Shown here piece after piece: positions 1 to 11,751 of a stretch of 64,000 bases of DNA (position 1 is its first letter; every line of letters starts with the position of its first letter). A program made the position numbers and the translations under genes. Under the pieces are notes generated by a model. That model was given only the letters and a program-made list of their open reading frames with translations. It searched no databases and was not told where the DNA came from. Source of the stretch: Primula veris (taxonomy: Eukaryota > Streptophyta > Magnoliopsida > Ericales > Primulaceae); assembly GCA_963682055.1 (NCBI GenBank), contig OY821747.1, positions 17,100,258 through 17,164,257 of the forward strand. The letters are read 5' to 3'.

Positions 1-644
1 ATTATATTCCTTCCCAGCTTGAACGATACAGAGGGCGAACATATTACCCTCACTAAACAATTTCGTCTTCATGAATCATGTCATTTTAATTTTCTGGAAA
101 CCTGTTTTTTTTTACACAAGTATTAGTTTCAGAATCAAAGAACCGCAACAGCTTAACAGAATCACATTTTAGCCCAAAAAACTTCATTAAACTTATCAAA
201 GTTTTATGGAAAATATGCTGCATATTCTTAGTACTTAAAAAAAAGAGCTTCCATCAATGTAGACAAAGGCTTCAACAGATAGGTCATCATCAAGAATGTT
301 TTTCATAGGACAGGGTCCTAATCAAAATATCATAAACAGACGACTATTAGTTTGGATATCTGAAACAAGAGACATCAAACCGAAACAATTACGGAGTATA
401 AAAGAAAAAAACCGGGGGCAATGAAATGAAAACAGTACAGATACGAGCGAGAACCAAACAAAGACAGGTAGTTTTGACTAAAAAGAGAGAGAGCATGCCT
501 TTGGGTCCATCCACAAGTTATTAAGCCAGATTACCAAACAGCTTGTTCATAATAAGCAAATCTACTAAAAAATATAATACTCCAGTACATATCTAACCAC
601 GTTTACATGTCACATTACAAGAAGTCGATAATTCTTTTTCCTAA
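1..644. other. Flank downstream of the BUD31-like exon
   Basis: No open frame of note. On the minus strand this is the position of the 3' untranslated region and downstream flank of the BUD31-like exon at 645-802. I see no other gene and no clear repeat. Confidence 0.5.
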
Positions 645-802
645 TTAGTCGCCACTGGCACAGCCCTTACAACCACAATGCACACACTCGATCACCTTTT
701 CTTCCCTCAGATGCTTTGGGACTCGGCAAACGCAAGTTGTTTGGAAGTTGTGATCACACGAGGTTGCATACACCTTAAACAGCATAAACGTTCATACCCA
801 GG
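645..802 (-). pseudogene. BUD31: Orphan 3' terminal exon of BUD31/G10 (frameshifted)
   Basis: BUD31 (G10) is a small zinc-binding spliceosome protein conserved in eukaryotes. Read on the minus strand, the exon starts after an acceptor (TTTGCAG) and encodes [15 protein letters not shown]. After a 2-base insertion it continues in another frame with [13 protein letters not shown] and ends [16 protein letters not shown] with a TAA at 645-647. These are the cysteine-rich last ~50 residues of the plant protein. The insertion lies between the codons for QPR and the expected DHN and breaks the frame. I looked for the upstream exons (residues ~1-95 of about 145) on the minus strand up to 2610 and found none. 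The most likely reading is a truncated pseudogene or a gene fragment moved by a transposon. A sequencing error in a real gene with remote exons is possible but less likely. Confidence 0.85.
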
Positions 803-2519
803 CTGCAAAAGGAAATGAGGACAAGAATATGAGATAACAGATAACAATTACAAGAAATAGAGATAGGAAGAAAAGAAAAGGAAAGATATATATGGCATTA
901 AATTACAACATGCATGTTTTTGATTGCAAACAGATTTGAAGATGACGATTACGAGACTTTAGAGCAACTGGTTTTTTCCTTATGAACCTCTAGATCAGTT
1001 TATTCCTAAGGAACAATAATAATGCAACTGAACCGATTAGGACTTAAATTCACAGGTCCTACAGATGCTATGTTATATAATGATGGACAAGTTGGATCCA
1101 ATGTAAAATTGAAATGATAATGTTTTCTTCCATAGGATAGAGGTGAGGACCAAGCCATATGTATTGTCACAAACATAAATAGGTATCAAAATTACAATGG
1201 TTACACATTTTTGTTTCCAAAATCAGATTTTAAAAATCTGTTTTGAGAATTCATTGAAAAGATACATCTTAAAAATATGTATTTTTTAGATTTTTCAGCC
1301 TAAAAATTTGATTTTCAAAAGCTGGATAATCTGACTTACCAAACATCTACAAATTTTTTAAATCTAAAATTCAAAATTCCACTAAAAAATCTGTTGCCAA
1401 ACGGACCCAAAGTTGTCATGCTCCTTGACTGATTTGACATCTAACTAGTCCAACAATAGACTTTAAGAATGGCTGGATCTAAACTTAAAAAGTAAGTGCG
1501 ACACCAAGCTTTTTGCAAACATAGATCAAATGTAAAATAATTGCCCTAAATAATATATGAACAATTCGGAAGAATTCATGGCCCAAATAACTTCATTTTA
1601 CATAGTAGTAGTTCATATATTAAACCCCGTGAACGATAAAGGACATGGCCCAATTACGTCTTATAGAACAGTCAACTTACCCGCCGTTAGATTAAAAAAT
1701 GAATTTGATATTTTTTATCTATGTATATATATAATTGTGCTACCGCTTAACCGAAATACTGTATCAGTCTTAGATAAAAGGGTTATTTATGTTATCTAAA
1801 GAGATAGAAAGTAAAACAACAAAATGATTTGTAATTAGTAGGAATTATTGTAATATATGACTCAAAATTAACGGTATTTAGTTTTTTCGTATACAACAAA
1901 ACTTTTTATACATCAAATTTCCTTACTTTTCACCTTGTGGAAGTGACAGATTGAGTACATATTATCACAACTATCACATTAAATAAAAGTACTACTTCAC
2001 GATACCAGCTAGGTTTCCCATAAGACGTAAAAATAATTCCTAGTAGTTTACGGGGTTTCGATTGCCTTTTACCTAGGTAAAAATATAAAAATCGGCAAAA
2101 GTACATATTTATACCCAAATTTCGGGATGGAATTCCGATCTAGATATTACAGGATCAGATCCCATCCTAACGGGTATGATCAAGATCCAAAACTTCGGAT
2201 GCAAATATGGTTCGATCCAGACATAAGTTGTCTTCTTAAAATTAATGCATCTTGGATCCTATACCGGGTCCTATTTTTTCCATTTTTAAATTAAATATCA
2301 CTCGGATCTTTCAGATCTGGATCGGATCAAATATTTCTGGATGGAACCCGTGTGCCATCTCTACCCATATCTTGGAACCAAATATATAATATCTTAAAAC
2401 AAAATGGTTAATAAGTAGACTAACTCAAACAATGAGAACCAAATAGAACAACAAGTAGACCAAATAGAATCTAACTTAGAACACTCGAACACAGACAGAG
2501 AGAGAAATGTGTCTATAGC

Positions 2520-2564
<45 letters not shown>

Positions 2565-2610
2565 AAATCCATATATATTTTCTAATATAGTAAGCAAAAA
2601 TATTTGGAAA
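803..2610. other. Intergenic; AT-rich, no gene seen
   Basis: Only short chance frames are present. 1200-1420 is AT-rich and ends in a motif (GCCAAACGGACCC) often seen at plant MITE ends, but I found no partner end. 2125-2360 is rich in GATCC/GGATC words and looks like old transposon debris. The 3' part is the presumed promoter region of the J-domain gene. Confidence 0.5.
2524..2561. repeat. (TA)n microsatellite
   Basis: About 19 TA units end roughly 50 bases before the start codon of the J-domain gene. Any TATA box of that gene cannot be told apart from the repeat. Confidence 0.95.
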
Positions 2611-5600
2611 ATGCAATCATTATTATTACCAAGATGGAGAAATAATTTTGTGGTTGTTTTACAGTCAGTAAAAGCAGCTTCAATTCATTCCACCGCTGTT
2701 TGTTCTGATAAAAGACGCAAAAACAACAACAACAAATATAAAAACCACTCTGTAACTTATTTTTTTCCCCTCTTTTTAATTGTCTTATTTTTGATCTAAC
2801 AGGTTGTTTCTTTTGTGCAACTCATCTTAGTTTGTATTATCAATTAATTAATTTCTTTGCTGTGACTAAAGGTTTGATGGAATTATCAAAAAGTTATATT
2901 TTTGTTGTAGTTTTACTTTTTTCTTATTTTTGATCAAACAGTTTTCTTTTGTGCAACTAATCTTAGTTTGTATCATCAATTAATTAATTTCATTGCTGTG
3001 ATTAGAGCTTTGATGGAATTATGAAAAGGTTGTAATTTTGTTGTAGTTTTACTTTTTGAATTTTATTAGCATATGTTTGTTTGGACTTTATACGCTTTAA
3101 CGACGCTTTGTTTCTGCGAATTTGTATATTCAATTGCACTATAGTGACTATAGAGCTCTGATGGAATTATGAAAATGTTATATTCGTGTTGTAGTTTTAC
3201 TTTTTGAATTTTATTATTATATGTTTGTTTGGCCTTGTTTTTGCGAATTTGTTATAAGCCGAGGAAAAATACAAACGGGTTTATGGAAATTTGTAATAAA
3301 TTTATCAGAAACTATACAAACCACTCAGTTAGTTATTTTTTTCCTCTTTATTTTTTTTTTATTTTTAATCAAACAGGTTGTTTCTTTTGTGCAATTCATC
3401 TTAGTTTGTATACTTAATTAACAAAATTCATTGTTGTGACTATAGAGCTCTGATGGAATTATTAAAAGCTTATATTTTTGGTGTAGTTTTACTTTTTGAA
3501 TTTTATTAGTATATGTTTGTTTGGACTTTTTTTTTGCAAATTTGTTAAACCTCATCTTTTGTGCAACTCATCTTAGTATGTATACTCAATTGCAATGTAG
3601 TGACGATAGAGCTCTGATGGAATTATCAAATAGTTAAAACTTTTGTTGTAGTTAATTTTTTTTTTTTAATTTTATTAGTATATGTTTGTTTGGACTTGTT
3701 TTTGCGAATTTGTTAAAAGCTCATGTTTGTGAAACTCATCTTAGTTTGTATACTCAATTGCACTAGAGCTCTGATGGAATTATCAAAAGCTTATATTTTT
3801 GTCGTAGTTTTACTTTTTGAATTTTATTAGTATATGTTTGTTTGGAACTTTAGACGTTTTAAGGAGGCTTGTTTCTGTGAATTTGTTAAATGCTGAGAAA
3901 AAACAGATGTGCTTATGGATATTTGTCAGAAAGGCTGTTTTTTTTCGTGCACTCGTTCTTGTTTGTGTACCCAATTCGCCAGTGGCGGAACCAGAAACTC
4001 AAAGCTTAAAGTTAGGAGTATTTATATAAAAAAATGTTGTAAAAGGTCAGTTGTTTCTTAACGTGGGGTTGCTGTAGCCCTGCCTAGCTTACTCTTAGTT
4101 CGTGGCCTGCAATTTGTGCGCTCGTGACTATAGTCTAAAGAGAGTTTGGAACAAGCCTAAGTTTTATTCTTTTGCACTTTTTCTATGAACCGGCGATTTT
4201 TGTTTGGGACCGTCTAAAGAGTGTATTCAAGGGTGACGGATTGTTTTCGCAAGTCTGTTAAAAGCTGAGGATAAAGATGGGTTTATGAAACTTTACGTAT
4301 CTTGGGTTTTTGAGGTTAGAGATAAAAAAAGGTGAACATTTTAGCTGACTACCGAGTACTGAAATAGCATGAAACTATTCTTAAAGCAGACTTTCCGGGG
4401 TAAACGATGCAACCTAAGAATTGTTCATTTACAATTTCAACTTAAAAATATAAGAGTATGTTTTAGTTATTTTGATTCCAATATTATTCTTAAAATGGTT
4501 ATTACTATTGCATATATTTTTGACTTGTGTAAAGAGATAAATCTATAACATGTATATGGACTACTTAAAAATTGTACCTTTTGACCTTAAAAGTAAAGTT
4601 TACTTATGATTTTGTGTGCTTACAAGATGCATCAAAACAAGCTCCAAGTAACATCCCTTACGTGCTCGATATCTGAGAGTGGATTTCACTAAAAAAAGTT
4701 AGGTTTTTAAAGTCACAAGGAGGATTCTGGGTCATGTCGGCTGCTTAGGTTCTGTAAAAACTTCAAAAGAGTTCAAGATAAGGCATAGGATGGTGCTTAG
4801 GATAACTAAATAGGTATTAGCTAAGTAGCTATTTACTTTTGCAACATGTTTGACTAGACTAGTTACACTCTCTGCCTGGTTTGGTAACGTCGTGACATGT
4901 TAGAGACCTTTTCTCAAAGCACTATCCTGGTGTTTTGTAAATTAAATTCTAGAAATTGCATTTGGGAAGAAGTGTAGTATTTGGTAGCACCTCATTTAGA
5001 AAGGATAGAAATAGATACATAAAAATACAACTTCTGTAAAACTGAGTGTGTTGTGGTAACAGAACATCATAGAGGCATTACCGCATAGTTTACTTGTATT
5101 GTATATCACTAGGTACCTCTAAAACTCTGCAAGAAAACAGAAATAAGTTGAGTAACACTGTTTTCATTTTATCAAACACCAGCACATATATTTCTCATCA
5201 GGGGATAAAAATTGAAGCGTAAGTATAAAGCTTTTCACCAGAAGCATTACCAGACTAGTCTTATGACATGGCAAAACATTTTAATTTCCTGCGGGTCTTC
5301 TTTGAAATCAACATAAATATACTTACGCTATGAATCTCGTGCTTTGACTTGTAGGTGTTTGTTTGATATATAAGGTGAACCATACAGATATATGATGTTT
5401 GGCTGTTTTGGGGGGTCAATTGGTTGTTTTGATAACTAGTGCTAACTCTTTAATTTTTTAGTTAATACTACTCCCTGTATGACATTTTGGTTAGTGTTTA
5501 TGCTTTTTAAATGGACCAACTTTAGACACTTGTAGTTTTGCACATAAATGTTTAAGAACACTACTACTTATTAACTTTCTCAAATGGCTGTCTATTTATA

Positions 5601-8600
5601 TCTTACCCTTTCAATGTGGTAGTTAGATCTGGGTGATCATACTTATGCTTATGAGAAGACTTCATTCATTGAGATACTTCATTTTTTGGGAAAGAAATAG
5701 GTGATATTGTTATTCTCTGAAATAGTGGAATTTGCGCTAGGAAAAATAGTATTATCCACAATGATGTAATGTAGTCATCAATATGTAATGTATATTTAGA
5801 CTTTAAATTGGTGAAAAATTAAGGAAAATGAGGATATTCTTAATATGGTTGCACAATGAAACTTGTTCCCAAGTCCCAAGTCCTGATATGCACAAATCAA
5901 CTTCATCCCTTGTTACAACAAGTTAGACGTGAGAGTTCTTAGAAGGAAGAAATTATTCATGATGAAATTTGGCATTAAATATATAGAGGTCAATATTCTT
6001 GTCGGATAGGAGCTCTAGAAGTTGTTTCTTTGTGGAAGAATTAGGGAACCAAAGTATTTCAACACTTTTTATGATTCTCAATTGAAAAAAAAGGAAACAT
6101 TTAGCTTTTACAAGTAGTAAAAAATTGTAGCTAGTAGGATGTTCATTTTGTTTATTGGTATTTGTTCTTTAAATTAATCAAGTCTTCTAGATGAACAACT
6201 CTGAGAGAGAATTCTTATTATTAGGAACAGTTGGACACCAGAGTTGGTTACCACCTTCTTTAGTGTATATATATATATATATATATTTTGCTTCTATCTG
6301 GTTTTATGAAATTGTTTCAGGTTATGCTAGCCCATCTTCTGTCTTACAGTTTGTGTGATATATTGTCTTGCCGTCATGTCATATATGTTAATGGAAATTA
6401 AATGCTTTTGCAGGATGGAGAATCAACTCAACGTCAAAAACCATCTAAGGTACTAATAAAGTTGTTCGTATCAGTCTAATGATGCATCTTATAAGTTAAA
6501 CTTCTTTATTCTTGCATCATCCTGTGGTCTGTCAGTGGTCTGCTGGGTTTGTGCATTCCAAACATCTATTAATCGCTTAAATAATTTCCGAGTTTTTAAC
6601 ACTGTGTGCATGGTGGTACATGATTACTGTATGCATTCGTACCAGTAGGAAAAATATATACAAATTCCGTGACCATGATAACATATTTGGGCGTTAGTCT
6701 TCTAATTCGTTTACCTTGAAATCCCGGCCTTTTGAGTGATACTAATAACTCCTGTACAGTTTTAATTTAATGGCGATCTGCTGGTGCATCATGGTAGAGT
6801 AAGTACCTAAATCAGCTGTTGAAAGCTTTTGTCAATTGGGAACATCAATTTGGAGAAGCTGACGTTACTCGTGATATTGAAATTGGTTCTTAATTGAAAA
6901 AATGATTTAAATTCAAGGATATAAAATGTTCATACCACTATTATTAGTTACATTTTGATATGATGTTAAACACTTTAAATCTATTTGCTTGTATCCAATT
7001 TTGTCAAAAGTTATTCTTTTGGTACCTGGAGTGTATGATATAGAAGAAGAATTAGGATCTTTTAGGAAACCTTGTTGAGCATAAGCTTTGGCAGTTTCAT
7101 ATGGTGCATTAGTAAGGAAGGAAGTGAAATCGAAAGTCCACCACACAGCCAGAACGAATAATTGAAAACACTATCAGGGCACCCTATTATCTGTTTGGAC
7201 CAGCATAGCGAAAACAGATTGTATTTATCAATAAGTTAAGACTTGTGGACGAGTTCAGTAGCATATACAGGATGAGATATATCTGTATTTATGTGAATTA
7301 TGTGGGTAGATGAAATATAAGCCCACAATGAATACACGAACTTGAGTGAGTAGTTCCAGAGAGAGTATGTTGACTTGAATGACAACGACATGCATAGGTG
7401 ATATTCTTAAATAAACCCTTAAAATTGAGAGATTGATAAAACTTAAATAGAAAGAAGTACCAGAATCTTGGCTATTGCTTGGTTTTAAGCTTTGTCGGTT
7501 ATAAAGGTTGGGAAATTAGTATTTATTATTGGTTATGGTAATTAAGGATAGTGGAAAAATGATTTTTTTTTTTGAGTGCCTTGTAATAAGTGCATCCTGC
7601 ATATCCGTTTAAAATGTAACTCAGATATATCCCCAGAAGACCAGCCATGCCTTAGCATAGATACCAGATCGTGTTTGGTTGCAAAAGAAGGGGAAAAAGT
7701 TATCAACAAAAGTCCAATGGAACGATACACCCATTAGGGATTGTGCAGCCATACCCAAAATAAGACTGAATGAATATTGGAGATTTATACTGATTACTTA
7801 AAACAAGGGAATCAGAGGAGCTGTTTCAACTATTTAGGCTGAAAATTTTCAAAATTAATAAGACTGACATAATAGTTTATGCCTCGAGCATAAACTTTTT
7901 CTGTTGAGAAGTAGAATTAACTATTATAGGATAAAAGAAGATTTTTCTGATTTAAGGGTGACATGTCACCACATTAAAGACGTTGTCTTATATAATTGGT
8001 ATAACTGCGTTATTTGTCTTTGTTTGACACGTTTGGGGAACATCGAGGACATAATGTCTGGTTTTGAGCCTGCCACGGTCACCCTATGGCATACTTGAAA
8101 CTTTTCTGTACCATATTCTACTGAGATAATTCATTTGAAAACGCATTGTGCCATCAATTTATTTATATTACAATTTTTCTTGAACTTTTCTTATTAAAAA
8201 GATGTCCATACCGTCAAAATTTCTAGGTAATTTTGCATCATATGAACAATTCTATGATGCCTCTTTTACTGTAATTATGTCAAAGCAAAAAAATCTGTAC
8301 ACCTTAATGATATGAAATTGAAATACTGTTATCCTGTCCTGATTGTCTCATGTCTTTCGTGTTTTCGGTTGTGTCCTGTGCCTCATACTTGAAAAATGCT
8401 ACCTGTGGTCTGTTTCATACTTTCATTTCACGTTTTTGCCCATGTTTCCAAAGTAACCACGTTGTGTCCTGTCCTGATTTGTGACTGTCTTTGTATTGCT
8501 TCCAATCTGATTGCCATTTCTGTGGTTTTGTCTTTCATGCTTTTGCCTCGTAAAGTTTTTATAATGTTATTATGTGGTGGCTGCAGAATTGTATCAGATT

Positions 8601-11600
8601 TGAAATACGTGAAAAGCGAGCCGACGCAAAGAAAGCTCTAAAAGGTCTTCTTTTCGGTGATAGGTTTCAGGTAATATTTATATTGCACAAATGTTATCCT
8701 CTAGAGGGTGGGTAATTCATTCATACTTTTATCTCCAGATGGTTCCAAGTTAATTATGTCATGTAGAATTAGATTCCGTCACACATCTTTTCCTCGAGGA
8801 GGGGGAGGTTTTCATGGGACTTGTATGCAGCCATCAGTTTCTTAATATTTCATTCCTTTCAGTAACTAGTTTTTTCTTTTTGATCTCCTTTTAGAGTTGC
8901 CGTTTCATTTAAGTTAAAGATATTTGAGAAAATTGTCCAAAGAAGTTCTATCTTTTGTTGCATTGGTTGATGCTGTTCTTTTTTTATGCAATTGGGTTAA
9001 ACGTAAGACATTTCTCACTAATTAAGTCACAAAAGTAGTACCTAGAGCTAAGTTTCTCATTGATTTATGCTGTTTTGTTAGCCCAGGCTTAATAATTTGG
9101 TAGATATTCCTATGCATATAAATCTCTGCTTGCCTACATGTTAGTATTCTCTAGAAGAAATATATATGTGAGATTTTCCTTTTGTTTGTCGATAGGAATA
9201 TATTCCCAATATCAAAGACAATGCAGATAAGAAGAACAGCCATTTTAAGTCTTCTCCACGACAGACCCATAAAGCTCATCACAAGAGGATAAAACGTGAG
9301 ACTTGCATTTCCTGTTGCATATTTGTTCTTATTAAATAAAGGGTTAAATTCGTGGTAGTTATATGCCAAAATGATATTGGAAATTACTCCTCACAGATGT
9401 GGCCTGCTCTTTTCTTATTGTCTTGTAAGAAATTGTTCCCTTACTGGATTATACAGTACAAAAGATCATTGTTGATAGACTGGAATTGATATTAGGTCCT
9501 TCAAAAATTAAAGAAAAGTTAGGATTCATCTATCATAATTATGTGCATGTATGATCTACAGTGTCTTAGAGCCTATGAACTAGTTTTTTGTGTAACTTTA
9601 TAGATTATGCCTGCATTATTGGGCAGTTTTTGTGCGTTATTAGCAATTTTATAATCATGCTAGTACAAAAGTATATCTCATAAAATGACTTATTGGCTTT
9701 TTTAGAATAATGTGAAAGCATAGGCTACCTCATGAAAAAAAATCCTGTGCGCTGAGCTTTTTCTCCAGATTTATTGGTTAAGTTAGAAGCTATTTGCTAT
9801 TACATTTACTACCATGACGAGAATCTTCAAGAACTGGGTATAAGCCATAGCACTTGGGTAATATTGTATTGGAAGTCCAGTCGTGTTTGATTTTACCGTT
9901 TAAGTTATCGACATTGTGCTTTTTTGCATGTATCACCACTGTGGTTAGGATCAGATATTTAGTTTTTTTCCCTGGTAAGCAGGAATAACGAACTCAGAAT
10001 TTTGAAGACTGGTATGCTGTGTTTTCATATATCCTCATCTGAAATGATTCCTTCTCTGTTTGTGGATTTATTTCTATATGCATCACCTTCTCTTGAGTTT
10101 TGACCTTGTGAATAATACTTATGTTCCCTTCTCTTTACTCCCAAGTGTTTGCCTTCATAATAGTAAATCTAAAAGTCCTTTTCTTACATGTTTAGGTAAG
10201 CTTCGACGGGAGTGTTTTAGTGATGATGAATGTCCCGAGTTATTTCATGCAACTTTTGGCAATAAATCTTATACTTGGTCTTTTAAGTCTTGGGAGGAAA
10301 TTAGATCTCGAAATATAAACAACGAATTTGAGTGGAAAGAATACTCAAGTTGGACAGACGATAGATATTCAAAATGGCAGAATCCAAGTGACGTTGAATA
10401 TTCTGATGAGGAGTCATGTTCTGTCGGTTTATCTTCTGACAGAAGGTTATTGGGTTTACCCTCAGAAGGACCTTTAAAAATTGAAGACGTCAAAAATGCG
10501 TTAGTGATTTAATATGTTATATTGGGATTTCTATTCTTATCTTTGATTCATTCTGCTCTCTTTTAGTATATTGAGTGACCAAGAAAAAATGTATAATTTC
10601 ATTTCAGTTTTCGCCTATCAGCTTTGAAGTGGCATCCTGACAAGCATCAAGATCCTTCACAGGCAATTGATTACGTCTTTTATTGTATATTAATAATAAT
10701 TTAGAATGAGGATAATTTTATTTACTTATAACTATGAGCCCAAGCTAGCAGTGTATCTGTAGAGAAAACCGCTTTATGTTGGTACAGGTAAGCAGCGTGG
10801 TTAAGTTCTGGTAATGTTCTAATTATACATATTTGTGTCGGTACAAGTTTATGTTTCCTGTCTCGCATCTTTAAGAAGTGGATGTGTAGTAAAATAGTAT
10901 TGTAGTGCATTCTATGTCTTAACTGTAGCGATATTTGGCAATCATGGAGAAGTTTTATGTTGAAGTCGTCATTTTATAGAAACCTAAGATGATTTTTTTG
11001 TTAATTATGACGGAGGTAGTTATCTGAAAGACTTTAAAGACAAATACAAAATATCATTGCCTGGGGTTAAAATTGTATGGAATTATCTGTACAAAGGTAC
11101 AATATTTGATAGATGTACCAAGCGATGGTTCCCTGGCTTTGGTTTTAGATAAATACAACCATTTTCTGTATGTTTATTAGAAGCGGAAGAAAAAAGTAGA
11201 CAAAAAAAGGGCGATGGAAGTATAAGTATGTCAATTTATCAAGGATTTCAGTATATGCTGCTATACTTGACAAATCCGTATTCACTTTATCAACCAGTTG
11301 GTTTGGTTAGGATTTCCTTTGGATAAAATGTATAATTCATAAATAAATAGGATTTGGATTTTGGATATAGTTCAAGACCTCTAGTCACGAAGCATGCTAG
11401 TTTTGGAAGAAATAGAGAGGATGAGTTTATCTTGTGAAATTATTTTCCTGAGTTTATCTTATGAAATTATTTCCTCTGTTCTGCCTTAGTTTTTGCAGGT
11501 ATTCATATTTTTCCTATGAGTTTATCTTATGAAATTATTTTCCTAGGAGTTTATTTTGTGAAATTATTTCCTCTAATCTGCCTTACTTTTTGCTACTACT

Positions 11601-11751
11601 TTTAATCTGCCTTAGTATTCATATCTTACGTTTATTCTGCTACTACTTTTAAATGCTTTTTAACGGATTTGTGCAGGAAACCGCAGAAGAGAAATTCAAG
11701 CTTTGTGTAACTGCCTACAAATCACTCTGTGGTGTTCTCTCCTCAAACTGA
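2611..11751 (+). CDS. Organellar J-domain (DnaJ-like) protein, 7 exons
   Basis: Exons: 2611-2751, 6414-6449, 8587-8670, 9196-9295, 10196-10499, 10608-10662 and 11677-11751. Phases agree at every junction and give 264 residues. The N-terminus (MQSLLLPRWRNN..., rich in R, S and hydrophobics, no acidic residue in the first 30) looks like a mitochondrial presequence. Residues 60-130 are very basic (EKRADAKKALKGLLF, HKRIKRKLRRE). Residues 131-190 hold a Trp-rich segment (TWSFKSWEE). A C-terminal J domain covers about 195-262 with the catalytic HPD at 231-233, then a helix ending YKSLCGVL. J-domain proteins stimulate the ATPase of Hsp70 partners; here the partner would be an organellar Hsp70 (inference). 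The basic stretch may contact RNA or other partners (inference). Intron 6 needs a GC donor at 10663 (CACAG|GCAATT); a GT four codons later would give 268 residues. Intron 1 (3.7 kb) holds a tandem array. Confidence 0.9.
2735..3870 (+). repeat. Degenerate ~150-bp tandem array in intron 1 of the J-domain gene
   Basis: The word TGATGGAATTAT recurs at about 2875, 3011, 3159, 3451, 3615 and 3772 (spacings 136, 148, 292, 164, 157), each followed by a TTTTGTTGTAGTTTTACTTTTTG-like block and preceded by CATCTTAGTTTGTAT. One unit, around 3318-3345, also repeats the end of exon 1 with its donor (ACCACTC then GTTAGTTATTTTTTTCC, against ACCACTCT|GTAACTTATTTTTTTCC). The array therefore grew from DNA that included the exon 1/intron 1 border. 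Confidence 0.85.
3982..4110 (+). mobile_element. Possible hAT-type MITE fragment
   Basis: CAGTGGCGGAACCAGAAACT at 3981-4000 matches the usual start of a plant hAT-derived MITE. A matching terminal inverted repeat is not found downstream; the sequence fades near GTAGCCCTGCCTAGC around 4075. It is probably a decayed or truncated copy inside intron 1. Confidence 0.35.
4111..6413 (+). other. Rest of intron 1 of the J-domain gene
   Basis: AT-rich, T-biased intron sequence with no open frame and no recognisable transposon. A short (TA)n run sits at about 6264-6285. The acceptor is TTTTGCAG at 6406-6413. Confidence 0.6.
6450..8586 (+). other. Intron 2 of the J-domain gene
   Basis: A 2.1-kb intron from GTACTAAT to GGCTGCAG. 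Small frames on either strand (about 6913-7146 and 7542-7730 minus) have no family resemblance and I treat them as chance. Confidence 0.7.
11410..11645 (+). repeat. Short direct repeats in intron 6
   Basis: GAGTTTATCTTATGAAATTATTT recurs four times with small changes, interleaved with TCTGCCTTAG and GCTACTACTTTT words. It is a local duplication cluster just before the last exon of the J-domain gene. Confidence 0.75.

Noticed and set aside
2125..2360. GATCC-rich block as a regulatory array
   Set aside because: Irregular spacing; looks like decayed transposon sequence.
9984..10015. Extra exon in the J-domain gene after an AG at 9983
   Set aside because: It would bring an in-frame stop; direct joining of 9295 to 10196 keeps the frame and gives a sensible protein.
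10060..10512. Single-exon 150-aa protein
   Set aside because: Its second part is exon 5 of the J-domain gene; the first part is intron read-through.
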